NCBI RefSeq assembly: GCF_001469875.2 | Contig: NZ_LOPW02000005.1 | Span: 186,001-250,000 of the forward strand | DNA: 64,000 bases | Direction: 5' to 3' | Origin: Haloferax marisrubri | Lineage (GTDB): Archaea; Halobacteriota; Halobacteria; Halobacteriales; Haloferacaceae | In this document: one piece after another, positions 1 through 8,011 of the stretch | How the letters are laid out: each line of letters begins with the position of its first letter | How positions within the stretch are numbered: position 1 is the stretch's first letter | Notes under the pieces: generated by a model | The model's input: the letters and a program-made list of their open reading frames with translations, nothing else | Databases searched by the model: none | Told to the model about the DNA's origin: nothing | Made by a program: the position numbers and the translations under genes

Positions 1-139
1 GGCAGGGACAGGATAGGGGCGAACAGGCGGCACGTCCGCTCCGCCGGGCGTCGTGCCGCGCTCCCGCGTCTCGCCCGGCGGCGATGCTCAACGCACGGGG
101 GCGCTGGCCGCGGAATGCGTGATAAACCTCCGCCCCGGC

Positions 140-156
140 GCGGGCGTTAAGCCCGC
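140..156 (+). promoter_or_regulatory. TATA-like core flanked by GC inverted arms
   Basis: GCGGGC and GCCCGC form a perfect 6-bp inverted repeat around GTTAA, which sits about 25 nt before the ATG at 175, where a haloarchaeal TATA box is expected. It may be the promoter of the next gene with a symmetric flank. The arms could also be chance in such GC-rich DNA. Confidence 0.3.
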
Positions 157-174
157 CGAGTCCTACGCTCACCC

Positions 175-588
175 ATGGGATTCCCCGTCTCGTACTACTG
201 TCCGCACTGCGGCGCGGTCGTCGAACTCGAACGCGACGGCTATCTGGCCGACAAGTCGGTGACGCCGTACCCGCTCGAAGGCTGGTCGTACGCCGACCCG
301 ACCGACGGCTTCGAAGACGCCGAGGGCGTCCGGTTCTCCTGCGGCGAGAGCGACGCGCCCGGCCTGTCGTGGACCGATGACGTGGTCGACGCCGACGACG
401 TGGAACAGCCCGGACTGTCGTCGCCGTGCGGTCGCGAGTTCTACCTCTCGTTCGTCAGATACGAGGACGGCCGCGAGGTCGAGGCGGTTCCCGAGAGCGA
501 CTACGTCGTCATCGGCGGTCGAGGTCCCTCGGGGCCGACCGGCCCCGGCGGACCGGACGCGGGACCGCGCGGTCCCGGCGGATTCTGA
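175..588 (+). CDS. Small zinc-ribbon-like protein with Gly/Pro-rich tail
   Basis: 137 residues, family not recognised. A CPHC pair (C9, C12) and two later cysteines (C56, C85) could build a split four-cysteine zinc site. The middle is acidic, and the last 25 residues are a Gly/Pro-rich tail that looks disordered. There is no signal peptide or membrane segment, so it should be cytoplasmic. The ATG at 175 lies about 25 nt after a TATA-like GTTAA, consistent with a leaderless mRNA. Zinc binding is an inference from cysteine spacing only; no catalytic motif is visible. Confidence 0.7.
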   Translation: MGFPVSYYCPHCGAVVELERDGYLADKSVTPYPLEGWSYADPTDGFEDAEGVRFSCGESDAPGLSWTDDVVDADDVEQPGLSSPCGREFYLSFVRYEDGREVEAVPESDYVVIGGRGPSGPTGPGGPDAGPRGPGGF

Positions 589-616
589 GCCCGCGTCCGC
601 GACTCGCACGCACACT

Positions 617-680
617 CGGTCGCCCGGTTGTTCGGTCGCCCGGCCGTCCGGTCATTCGATCATCCGGCCGTTCGACGGCG
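617..680. repeat. Degenerate 8-bp tandem repeat
   Basis: Eight consecutive 8-mers fit CGGYCRYY: CGGTCGCC, CGGTTGTT, CGGTCGCC, CGGCCGTC, CGGTCATT, CGATCATC, CGGCCGTT, CGACGGCG. The last copies have decayed. The array lies between two small genes on the same strand and is not inside a plausible coding frame. It probably arose by replication slippage. Confidence 0.65.
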
Positions 681-746
681 ACACCGCTCACGTCGTGCGA
701 GCACGCGTCAGCACGTATTCAATAGCTCACGCGGCGACTATCCACC

Positions 747-1094
747 ATGGTTCCCATTCAGTCCACGTTCGGCCTCGGCGACGCGCTGTTCTTCGTGCCG
801 TTCGTCTTCATCCTCGTCGTCGTCCTCGCGTTCGCCGGCGCGGTGGTCTATCTCGAACACAGAAAGGAGATGGCGCTCATCGAGCGCGGCCAGTACGACG
901 AGGTCAGCCGCGACTCGCGGGCGTGGATTCTCGGCGGCGGCCTGCTCGTCCTCGCGCTCGGCCTCGGGAGCGTCGTCTCGGCGCTCCTCTCCGGCGGCGC
1001 GGTCGGCGACGGCGTGACCGCGGTGTTCGTCGGTCTCGCGGCGCTCGCGTACTACTTCTACAAGCGCCGCGCGGTCGGAACGACCGCCGCCTGA
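747..1094 (+). CDS. Small three-helix membrane protein
   Basis: 115 residues. Hydrophobic helices are visible at about 13-36, 60-80 and 88-104. A charged loop between the first two contains HRKEMALIERGQY, which from memory resembles the DUF6249-type family of small membrane proteins. An AT-rich stretch at about 713-722 is well placed as a promoter for the ATG at 747. The C-terminus is a short basic cytoplasmic tail. Function is unknown. It stands alone, with the convergent rtcB ending 23 nt downstream. Confidence 0.7.
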   Translation: MVPIQSTFGLGDALFFVPFVFILVVVLAFAGAVVYLEHRKEMALIERGQYDEVSRDSRAWILGGGLLVLALGLGSVVSALLSGGAVGDGVTAVFVGLAALAYYFYKRRAVGTTAA

Positions 1095-1116
1095 GCCGCG
1101 AAAAGCGGTCGGGAAC

Positions 1117-2622
1117 TCAGCCCTTGATGTTGCAGACGGGGAACGTCCGCGCGACCTTGTCGCCGATGCCCAGTTCGTCGGAGACGCGGACGACCTCGTC
1201 GACGTCCTTGTAGACGCCCGGCGCTTCCTCGGCGACCGTCGCGCCCGACTGGGCCTTCACGTATATCTTCTCCTGCTCGCGGAGTTCGTCCTGCACCGTC
1301 TCGCCCCAGTACTCCTGTTTCGCCTTGGTTCGGCTCATGAGCCGGCCCGCGCCGTGGGCCGTCGAGCCGAAGGTGAGGTCGAGCGACTGGTCGCCGCCGC
1401 GGAGGACGTAGCTCCCCGCGCCCATGCTGCCGGGGATGATGACCGGCTGGCCCACGTCGGCGTAGGCGGGCGGCAGTTCGGGTCGGCCCGCGGGGAACGC
1501 CCGCGTCGCGCCCTTCCGGTGGACGTAGAGTTCGCGCTCCTCGCGCTCGACGGCGTCGCCGTCTCGCACAGGTCGCCCCTCCGGGTCGACCCCGACCTCG
1601 TGAACCTCCTTCTTGGCGATGTTGTGCGCCACGTCGTACAAGAGGCGCATCTCCATGTCGCGCCAGTCGCGGTCGAACACGTCGGCGAACACCTCGCGCG
1701 TGCGGTGCATGATGAGCTGTCGGTTCACCCACGCGAAGTTGATGGCAGCGCACATCGCGCCGTAGTACTCCTCGGCGAGTTCGGAGCCGGCGGGTGCGGC
1801 CGCGAGTTCCTTGTCCGGCAAGCCGTCGAGCAGGTCCTTGTGTTCCTTCTCGATGCGCCGGAGGTAGTCGGTGCAGGTCTGGTGGCCGAGGCCGCGGGAG
1901 CCGCAGTGGATGAGGACGACGATTTGGTCGGCTTCGAGACCGAACGACTCGGCCACGTCCTCGCGGTAGATGTCGGTGACGCGCTGGACTTCGAGGAAGT
2001 GGTTCCCGGAGCCGAGACTGCCGATTTGGTTGCGGCCGCGGTCTTTCGCCTTCTGCGAGACGAACTCGGGGCGGGCGTCGTCGCGGAAGCCCTCGTCCTC
2101 GCAGTGGGCGAGGTCGTCGTCCGTGGCGTAGCCGGCGTCGACCGCCCACTGCATCCCGCGGGCGAGGATGTCCTCGATGGTCTCGGCGTCGCCCTTGACG
2201 ACGCCGCCGCCGCCGAGGCCCGAGGGGACGGCCTCGAACAGGGCGTCGACGAGTTCCTCCTCGTGGCCCTGGAGGTCCTCGTAGGTGAGGTTCGTCGTCA
2301 TCATGCGGACGCCGCAGTTGATGTCGTAGCCGACCGCGCCGGGCGAGATACAGCCGTCCGTGGTGTCGGTCGCGCCGACGCCGCCGACGGGGAAGCCGTA
2401 GCCCTGGTGGCCGTCGGGCATGCAGATGGCGTGTTTGGTGATACCCGGCAGGTGCGTCGCGTTCCGCAGCTGTTCGAGCGTCTTGTCGTCGCCGATGTGG
2501 TCGAGCAGCGCCTCGGAGGCCAACACCCGCGCGGGGGCGTTCATCTCGCCCTCCTGCGGAATCTCCCAGACGTGCTCGCGAACTCGTCGCAGTTCGATGT
2601 CGCCGAACTCGCGCGTTTCCAT
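1117..2622 (-). CDS. rtcB: tRNA-splicing RNA ligase RtcB
   Basis: 501 residues. RtcB joins a 2',3'-cyclic phosphate end to a 5'-OH end using GTP and Mn2+; in archaea it seals tRNA exon halves. The metal and active-site motifs are present: D100 and C103 in the DINCGVR segment, H208 in GSGNHF, H239 in IHCGSRGLGH, plus VHRKGATRAF and the C-terminal TAHGAGR motif. I start at METREF (2622); nine further residues are open upstream but look unconserved. The archease gene lies 87 nt upstream on the same strand. No intein-like insertion is seen, and the length is normal for intein-free RtcB. Confidence 0.96.
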   Translation of the reverse strand: METREFGDIELRRVREHVWEIPQEGEMNAPARVLASEALLDHIGDDKTLEQLRNATHLPGITKHAICMPDGHQGYGFPVGGVGATDTTDGCISPGAVGYDINCGVRMMTTNLTYEDLQGHEEELVDALFEAVPSGLGGGGVVKGDAETIEDILARGMQWAVDAGYATDDDLAHCEDEGFRDDARPEFVSQKAKDRGRNQIGSLGSGNHFLEVQRVTDIYREDVAESFGLEADQIVVLIHCGSRGLGHQTCTDYLRRIEKEHKDLLDGLPDKELAAAPAGSELAEEYYGAMCAAINFAWVNRQLIMHRTREVFADVFDRDWRDMEMRLLYDVAHNIAKKEVHEVGVDPEGRPVRDGDAVEREERELYVHRKGATRAFPAGRPELPPAYADVGQPVIIPGSMGAGSYVLRGGDQSLDLTFGSTAHGAGRLMSRTKAKQEYWGETVQDELREQEKIYVKAQSGATVAEEAPGVYKDVDEVVRVSDELGIGDKVARTFPVCNIKG

Positions 2623-2709
2623 ACCGGGACAATCGACGCGCCGACTCAATAGGATTCCGTCACGCCGCGAGCGTCCGCGGCGCGCCGCGCGACCGTCGGT
2701 GACGACGGC

Positions 2710-3120
2710 TCACACGTCGAAGACGACGTACGCCTCCCAGCCGGCGTCGGTTTCCGCCAGTCGCATCTCCGAGTAGGTGACGGCCTTCACGTCGCGGGCG
2801 TCCACGTCGGCGAAGGGGACGCCCCGCGCGGACGCCTCGACGACCCACTCGTCGCCCGCTCGCCTGACGGTCGCCTCGTGGGCCGCGGGGAGGACGCCGC
2901 GCACGTCGCGCTCGTAGATGAGTTGGTCGAGGTAATCGAACAACAGCGCCTCGCGGCCCTCCGCGCGGACGGCGAACGAAAAGCGGTCGCCCGTCTCGGC
3001 GGGGTCGTCGCACATCGCGGCGGTGAGTCCGTCGGCGACGGCGGCGAAGACGGCTCCGAGGCTCTCGCCGTCGGCCTCGACTGCCACGTCGGCGGTGTGG
3101 TCGCGGAGCGTGAATCCCAT
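2710..3120 (-). CDS. Archease, RtcB activator
   Basis: 136 residues. Archease binds metal and promotes guanylylation and multiple turnover of RtcB. Recognisable family features are the N-terminal HTADVAVEADG (H8, D11), the mid-protein FDYLDQLIYERD helix and the C-terminal VKAVTYSEMRL strand. The length is typical of the family. It is transcribed towards rtcB, so the two probably form one transcription unit for tRNA splicing and RNA repair. Confidence 0.95.
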   Translation of the reverse strand: MGFTLRDHTADVAVEADGESLGAVFAAVADGLTAAMCDDPAETGDRFSFAVRAEGREALLFDYLDQLIYERDVRGVLPAAHEATVRRAGDEWVVEASARGVPFADVDARDVKAVTYSEMRLAETDAGWEAYVVFDV

Positions 3121-3291
3121 ACTGGAGGGAGAGACGCCGCCGACCCTCGTCCTTTCGGTCGGCCGCGCGCCTCGGGTCTCCGCGTTCTCGCACTATTCGT
3201 GTCGGTGAGCTATCCAATCGAATGGCGGCGGCCTCGACTTGGCGTCCTGACGGACGGTGGAGTTATATTCTCGCTCCGGCTACGACGGGAC

Positions 3292-3768
3292 GTGAGCGTC
3301 AACGTGGAGATGCGGGTCGACGCCCCCGGCCAGCGCGAGTACGCCGAGGAGGCGTGGGACCTGAAAGAGCGGATTCGGGTCGATGAGGGGCTCCTGAAAC
3401 AGCGACGGGGCTTCTTCATGGACGCCTACCGCCGGTCGAACACGTATCTCCTCTACGAGAACGACGCGCTCGTCGCGTTCGCCTCCACGCGGCGCGACGG
3501 CTACATCCTCTTTCTCGCGGTCTCGCCCGACGCCCGCGGCGAGGGCTACGGCAAGCGACTCGTCGCCGAGGTCGCCAAGGAACACCCGGTCGTGACCTGT
3601 CACGCCCGGACGACGAACACGAACGCGCTCGACTTCTACGAGAAGATGGGCTTCGAGGTCCGCCGCCGCATCGACAACTACTACGAGGACGGCGGGGCCG
3701 CGTTCTACCTCCGACTCGGCGAGGAAGCCGGCCTCCGAGAGAAGCTCTCGGAGTTCCTCCGCCGGTAA
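3292..3768 (+). CDS. GNAT family N-acetyltransferase
   Basis: 158 residues from the GTG at 3292. An AT-rich TATA-like element (about 3262-3269) is ~27 nt upstream, which favours this leaderless GTG; the ATG at 3310 is an alternative. The GNAT acetyl-CoA loop is visible as SPDARGEGYGKRLV (RGxGxG-type), followed by the NTNALDFYEKMGFEV segment typical of RimI-like enzymes. It transfers an acetyl group from acetyl-CoA to an amine. The substrate cannot be told from sequence; N-terminal protein acetylation is one possibility. Confidence 0.88.
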   Translation: MSVNVEMRVDAPGQREYAEEAWDLKERIRVDEGLLKQRRGFFMDAYRRSNTYLLYENDALVAFASTRRDGYILFLAVSPDARGEGYGKRLVAEVAKEHPVVTCHARTTNTNALDFYEKMGFEVRRRIDNYYEDGGAAFYLRLGEEAGLREKLSEFLRR

Positions 3769-3840
3769 CTGACCGACTGCACCGCATGCGACACCGATTC
3801 GAGAGCCGTCGCGCCGCGTCCCGTCCGGTTGCGCGTATCC

Positions 3841-3852
3841 TTAATTTTTATT
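3841..3852 (+). promoter_or_regulatory. TATA box for the isomerase/dehydrogenase pair
   Basis: An A/T-only 11-mer, TTAATTTTTAT, in otherwise GC-rich DNA lies about 30 nt before the ATG at 3877. This is the normal spacing for a leaderless haloarchaeal transcript. Confidence 0.65.
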
Positions 3853-3876
3853 CACTTCCTAGTATATGTGGTTGAT

Positions 3877-4845
3877 ATGTACATCGGAGTGCTCACTGTC
3901 CCGCTCGGAGACGAACCCCTCGACGACGCGCTCGATTATCTGTCCGGCGTCGGCGTCGACGGCGTCGAACTCGCCGTCGGCGGCTGGCCCGGCGAAGACC
4001 ACGTCGACCGAAGCGCCGTCCTCGCGGACGAGGACGCGCAGGCCGACCTGCTCGATTCGGTCGAGAGCCGAGACCTGCAAATCAGCGCGCTCGCGACGCA
4101 CAACAACCCGCTGCACCCCGTCGAGGAGACGGCCGCCGAGGCCGACACCGAACTCCGCGAGGCCATCGAACTCGCGGACGCCCTCGACGTGAACACCGTC
4201 ACCTGTTTCTCTGGGCTCCCCGCCGGCGGCCCGAACGACGAGGTACCGAACTGGATTACTGCGCCGTGGCCGACCGAGCACGCCGACGCCCACGACTACC
4301 AGTGGGAGGTCGCCGTCGACTACTGGTCCGACCTCGCCGCGTTCGCCGACGACCACGGCGTGGACATCGCCATCGAGATGCACCCGAACATGCTCGTCTA
4401 CGAGCCGACGGGCATGCTGAAGCTCCGCGAGGCGACCAACGAGCGCATCGGCGCGAACTTCGACCCCTCGCACCTCTACTGGCAGGACATCTCCATCACC
4501 GACGCGATTCGGTTCCTCGGCGAGGAGGACGCCATCCACCACTTCCACGCGAAGGACACGAAGGTGTACGAGTCCGAGTCGCGCATCAAGGGCGTCCTCG
4601 ACACGGCCTCCTACGCGGACACCGCCGACCGCTCGTGGCTGTTCCGCTCTATCGGCTACGGCCACGACGAGGGCCACTGGAAGGACGTGGTCTCGACGCT
4701 CCGGATGGTCGGCTACGAGGGCGCGCTCTCCATCGAACACGAGGACGCGCTCACGTCGTCCAAGGAGGGTCTGGAAAAGGCCGTCGACGTGCTCTCGCGC
4801 GCTGTCTTCGAGACGCAACCCGGCGAAGCCTACTGGGCGGAGTAA
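3877..4845 (+). CDS. Sugar phosphate isomerase/epimerase (xylose isomerase-like TIM barrel)
   Basis: 322 residues. The barrel's metal site can be followed through the chain: Glu in IAIEMHPN, Asp/His in NFDPSHLYW, His in HFHAKD and Glu in SIEHED. This is the E-D-H-E ligand pattern of the AP endonuclease family 2 / IolE-type superfamily. Such enzymes isomerise or epimerise keto-sugars or inosose-like compounds with Mn2+ or Mg2+. The stop is 3 nt before the next gene, a Gfo/Idh/MocA dehydrogenase, so the two likely act in sequence on one polyol or sugar. The start is chosen from the TATA box at 3841. The exact substrate is unknown. Confidence 0.9.
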   Translation: MYIGVLTVPLGDEPLDDALDYLSGVGVDGVELAVGGWPGEDHVDRSAVLADEDAQADLLDSVESRDLQISALATHNNPLHPVEETAAEADTELREAIELADALDVNTVTCFSGLPAGGPNDEVPNWITAPWPTEHADAHDYQWEVAVDYWSDLAAFADDHGVDIAIEMHPNMLVYEPTGMLKLREATNERIGANFDPSHLYWQDISITDAIRFLGEEDAIHHFHAKDTKVYESESRIKGVLDTASYADTADRSWLFRSIGYGHDEGHWKDVVSTLRMVGYEGALSIEHEDALTSSKEGLEKAVDVLSRAVFETQPGEAYWAE

Positions 4846-4848
4846 TTC

Positions 4849-5967
4849 ATGACTGACAAACTTTCCGTCGGCGTCCTCGGCTACCGCTTCATGGGCAAGG
4901 CGCACTCCAACGCGCTCGCTCGCCTGCCGATGTTCTTCCCCGACGCGCCCGACGTGGAGCGCTCGGTCATCGTCGGCCGCGACGAGGAGGCGCTCGCCGA
5001 CGCCGCCGACCGCTTCGGCTTCGAATCGACCGCCACCGACTGGCGCGACGTGGTCGACGACGTGGACGTGTTCTACAACCTCGGCCCGAACCACCTCCAC
5101 GCCGAGCCCTCTATCGCCGCGCTCGAAGCCGGTGCCAGCGTCTTCTGCGAGAAGCCGCTCGCGCCCACGCTCGACGAGGCCGAAACGATGCGCGACGCCG
5201 CCCGCGCGGCCGACGGCGTCGCCGGCTGTGCGTTCAACTACCGTTTCGTCCCCGCCATCCGGTACGCGAAGGGACTCATCGAGGACGGTGAACTCGGCGA
5301 GATTCGACACGTCCGCGGGCGCTACCTGCAGGACTGGCTCGTCGACCCCGAAGCGCCGTGGTCGTGGCGGAACGATGCGGAACTCGCCGGCTCCGGTGCG
5401 CTCGGAGACCTCGGCGCGCACACGGTCGACCTCGCGCGCTTCCTCGTCTGCGACGCCGCGGGCGACATCGAACGCATCTCCGGCCACCTCCAGACGTTCG
5501 TCGACGAGCGGCCCGTCCCCGGTGGGGACGAGTACAAGCCCGTGACCGTCGACGACGCCTACACCGCGCAGGCCGAGTTCGGAAACGGCGCGGTCGGGAA
5601 CTTCGAGGCCTCGCGCTTCGCCGACGGCCACAAGAACGACCACACCATCGAGATTCACGGCTCCGAGGGGAGCCTGCAGTTCTCGCTCGAACGCCTCAAC
5701 GAACTGGAGGTAAAGACCGGCGACGCCCGCGGCTACGAGACGGTGCTCGTCACCGACGAGGACGACCCCTACCTCGACCACTGGTGGCCGCCGGGCCACG
5801 TCCTCGGCTGGGAGCACACGTTCGTCCACGAGAACTACGAGTTCCTGTCGGCGGTCGCCGAGGGCGGCGACTTCTCGCCCTCGTTCGAGGACGCCTACGA
5901 GGTCCAAGAGGTGCTCGACGCCATCGAGCGCTCCGACGAGACCGGCGAGTGGGTGAGCCTCGGCTGA
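4849..5967 (+). CDS. Gfo/Idh/MocA family NAD(P)-dependent dehydrogenase
   Basis: 372 residues. The N-terminal Rossmann fold starts with VGVLGYRFMGKAHSNA, a variant of GxGxxG. CEKPLAPTLDEAE holds the family's conserved EKP lysine. GALGDLGAHTVDLARF contains the conserved His/Asp region. The family oxidises or reduces sugars, inositols or their derivatives at a hydroxyl using a nicotinamide cofactor. It is translationally close-coupled to the isomerase/epimerase (3-nt gap). The pair looks like a dedicated route for a polyol or rare sugar. No transporter is adjacent, and the nearest neighbour downstream is convergent. Confidence 0.92.
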   Translation: MTDKLSVGVLGYRFMGKAHSNALARLPMFFPDAPDVERSVIVGRDEEALADAADRFGFESTATDWRDVVDDVDVFYNLGPNHLHAEPSIAALEAGASVFCEKPLAPTLDEAETMRDAARAADGVAGCAFNYRFVPAIRYAKGLIEDGELGEIRHVRGRYLQDWLVDPEAPWSWRNDAELAGSGALGDLGAHTVDLARFLVCDAAGDIERISGHLQTFVDERPVPGGDEYKPVTVDDAYTAQAEFGNGAVGNFEASRFADGHKNDHTIEIHGSEGSLQFSLERLNELEVKTGDARGYETVLVTDEDDPYLDHWWPPGHVLGWEHTFVHENYEFLSAVAEGGDFSPSFEDAYEVQEVLDAIERSDETGEWVSLG

Positions 5968-6018
5968 CGGGTCGAACGGAACGAAATTGAACCGGACCGC
6001 GGGCGACTCGCCGCCCGC

Positions 6019-6867
6019 TCAGAACTCGATGACGCCCTCGTCGGTGATGACCTCGTCGATGAGGTCCACCGGCGTGGCGTCGTAGGCGGGGTTCTCCAGT
6101 TCGATGCCCTCGACGGGTTCGAGCATGACCTCGCTGGGCGAGCGAATCTCGTTTTCGAAGCGGAAGCCGCCGTCGACGACCTTCGCGCCCGAGCCGACGA
6201 CCGTGACCGGCACGCCGACCTCGTTGGCGGCGGCGACGAGCGGGAACGTCCCGATGCGGTTGTAGAGCGTCTCCTCGACGATGCAGTCCATGCCGATGAT
6301 GACGCGGTCGCACTTCGGGAGGAACATCCCCGACGCGCCGTCGACCATCAGGTGCGGTTCGACCTCGTCGATGGCGGCGAGTTCGCGCGCGAACTTCCGG
6401 CCGAGGAAGCGCGGGCGGGCCTCCGTCACGTAGGCGGTGAGTTCCGCGCCGTCTGCGACGGCGATTTCGACGGCCTCCATGACCGTCGAGGAGTAGTCGT
6501 GGGTGAGGAACGTCTGGCCGTCCTCGATGGTCGCGGCCGCCTCCTGGGCCGCGCGGCGCTTGCCCGTCTCGACGGTCTCGACCACGCGGTCGATGGTCGC
6601 GAGGGTGAGTTCCCGCGCCTCGTCGAGGTCGTCGACCTCGCCTTGGACGCTGTGAAGCACGTCCTGCAGGGCGTTGTACAACGACGCGTGCGACGGGTTC
6701 GCCCGCTTGAGCGCGCCGACGTTCCGTTCGAGGTCGCGTTCGAACTCCTCGACGGTCGCGTAGTCGCGCTCGGTCAGTTCCGCGAGCGCCCGCGTGGCCT
6801 TGACGGCGACGACCGAGGAGCTGTGCGTCTGCATCTCGCGAATCTCCTCGATGGTCTCGTCTATCAT
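6019..6867 (-). CDS. eIF2B alpha/beta/delta-like protein (possible ribose-1,5-bisphosphate isomerase family)
   Basis: 282 residues. The C-terminal half carries the family's signatures: FLTHDYSSTVMEA (120-132), GMDCIVEETLYNRIGTFPLV with D194, and PVTVVGSGAKV. Relatives are eIF2B regulatory subunits, MtnA (methylthioribose-1-P isomerase) and archaeal ribose-1,5-bisphosphate isomerase. In the isomerases, as I recall them, a catalytic Cys lies in the TH-C-NS motif. Here Asp124 occupies that place, while the Asp of GMD is kept. Catalysis is therefore uncertain and a regulatory, sugar-nucleotide-binding role is equally possible. Archaea often annotate this gene as aIF-2B. It converges on the preceding dehydrogenase. 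Confidence 0.85.
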   Translation of the reverse strand: MIDETIEEIREMQTHSSSVVAVKATRALAELTERDYATVEEFERDLERNVGALKRANPSHASLYNALQDVLHSVQGEVDDLDEARELTLATIDRVVETVETGKRRAAQEAAATIEDGQTFLTHDYSSTVMEAVEIAVADGAELTAYVTEARPRFLGRKFARELAAIDEVEPHLMVDGASGMFLPKCDRVIIGMDCIVEETLYNRIGTFPLVAAANEVGVPVTVVGSGAKVVDGGFRFENEIRSPSEVMLEPVEGIELENPAYDATPVDLIDEVITDEGVIEF

Positions 6868-6966
6868 ACGAGAACGTCGCCGTATCGTGTGAAAGAGTTT
6901 CCGGGAGCGAGCGCCGTCGCGGGGGCGACTGTGACCTCGCCCCGGCGTCGCCTCGGTTGGTTCAGC

Positions 6967-6993
6967 CGCTTCGGTCGCTTCGGTCGCTTCGGC
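6967..6993. repeat. Three-copy 9-bp tandem repeat
   Basis: CGCTTCGGT is repeated about three times (last copy CGCTTCGGC) immediately past the stop codon of the minus-strand membrane protein at 6995. Read on the minus strand in a shifted frame it would encode A-E-A-T-E-A-T-E-A, an acidic haloarchaeal-looking tail. Confidence 0.6.
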
Positions 6994-6994
6994 C

Positions 6995-7297
6995 TCAGTC
7001 CTCCGGGTCGATGTCGGTGTCCAGCTCCGCTTCGGGGGGCGTTCCGCCGTCGCCCGCGTTGGTCCGCTTGGCGTAGACGAACAGGGCGACGGCGGTCACG
7101 AACCAGATGACTGCGCCGACGCGAATCGCGAACTCGGCGCGCGCGCCCCACGTCTGGAGGCCGGCGTTGACGGAGAGGACCGCGACGATGGGCGACCCGA
7201 CGAGAATCGTCGTGACGAAGGTCATCTGCATGACCCACCCGTAATCGACGCCGTCCGGATTCGAGCGCTCGACTGGTTGCACGGGTAGCAGTATCAC
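6995..7297 (-). CDS. Small two-helix membrane protein
   Basis: 100 residues, family not firmly recognised. Hydrophobic segments lie at about 24-44 (MQMTFVTTILVGSPIVAVLS) and 57-75 (AIRVGAVIWFVTAVALFVYA), with an acidic C-terminal tail ending DTDIDPED. The N-terminus is VERSNPDGVDYGWVMQ. It reads as an integral membrane protein with a cytoplasmic acidic tail. No catalytic residues are apparent. A 9-bp tandem repeat directly after the stop suggests that the tail length may vary through slippage. Confidence 0.65.
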   Translation of the reverse strand: MILLPVQPVERSNPDGVDYGWVMQMTFVTTILVGSPIVAVLSVNAGLQTWGARAEFAIRVGAVIWFVTAVALFVYAKRTNAGDGGTPPEAELDTDIDPED

Positions 7298-7362
7298 GGC
7301 GGCGGCTAATGCGTGCCGGTTCGCGTTCGCGCCGCCTGCGCCCGATGCACGGCCCCGGGCGC

Positions 7363-7869
7363 TCAGCAGGCGTCGCTCTTCGAGGTCGGTTCGGTCGGAA
7401 TCTCGTAGTCGACGAGAATGCTCGACGACCCGTCCTCGTGTTCGATGACGACCCGGTAGCGCTGGCCCGCCTCACAGATGGGATTCAGCGCGCTGTCGGA
7501 GCCGGCACCGTCGATGTGGGCGTACTCGCCCGCGGGGCCGACCGTCTCGCCGCCGGTCCACACGTCCTCCCACGCGATGCGGTTGTTGGCGTCGTCGACG
7601 ACGAACACCCGACTGCCGTCTTCGATGCTCCCGAACTCGTGGGTGATGTTGATGTACGCGCCGTTCGCGCCGTTATCAGGCCCGGACGGGTGGTAGTCCA
7701 CGTCGAACGACACCTGTGGTTGGGGCTCGGAGAGCACGTCCTCGAATCCCATCACCATCACGCCGACCATCGCGGCGAGGAGGACGACGATGACGACGAG
7801 GAGCGAGACGCCGACGACCGGCGAGATGCCGCGGGCCGAGCGGCGTCCGGAGGGGGACAAAGCGGGCAT
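7363..7869 (-). CDS. Type IV pilin-like secreted protein
   Basis: 168 residues. The N-terminus has a basic stretch (GRRSARG) followed by ISPVVGVSLLVVIVVLLAAMVGVMVM. This is the class III signal of haloarchaeal pilins, cleaved by prepilin peptidase PibD after G14 so that the hydrophobic helix (15-41) builds the pilus core. The rest is an acidic beta-rich head. Two cysteines, C132 and the C-terminal residue C168, could form a disulfide. The ATG at 7869 lies ~30 nt from an AT-rich element (CACTTTAC, about 7897-7906). It is an orphan pilin with no assembly ATPase nearby. Confidence 0.85.
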   Translation of the reverse strand: MPALSPSGRRSARGISPVVGVSLLVVIVVLLAAMVGVMVMGFEDVLSEPQPQVSFDVDYHPSGPDNGANGAYINITHEFGSIEDGSRVFVVDDANNRIAWEDVWTGGETVGPAGEYAHIDGAGSDSALNPICEAGQRYRVVIEHEDGSSSILVDYEIPTEPTSKSDAC

Positions 7870-8011
7870 GCGTCGTTCGCACAGCCGCGTTCCCCGGAGT
7901 AAAGTGTTACTTCGGGGGAAGGTCGGGGAACTCGGGCGCGGCGACCGACCCTCCGGCGGTGCGCGGGGGCTGGCTGATAAGGCTGATAACCCGGACGCGC
8001 GAACGGCACGC

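Noticed and set aside
1117-2622. Possible intein in RtcB
   Set aside because: Some archaeal and haloarchaeal RtcB-type genes carry inteins, but the motifs run without interruption and the length is normal.
3859-5907. 682-codon minus-strand open frame
   Set aside because: Antisense to the isomerase/epimerase and dehydrogenase, whose motifs are clear. The frame's protein is arginine/valine-rich shadow sequence.
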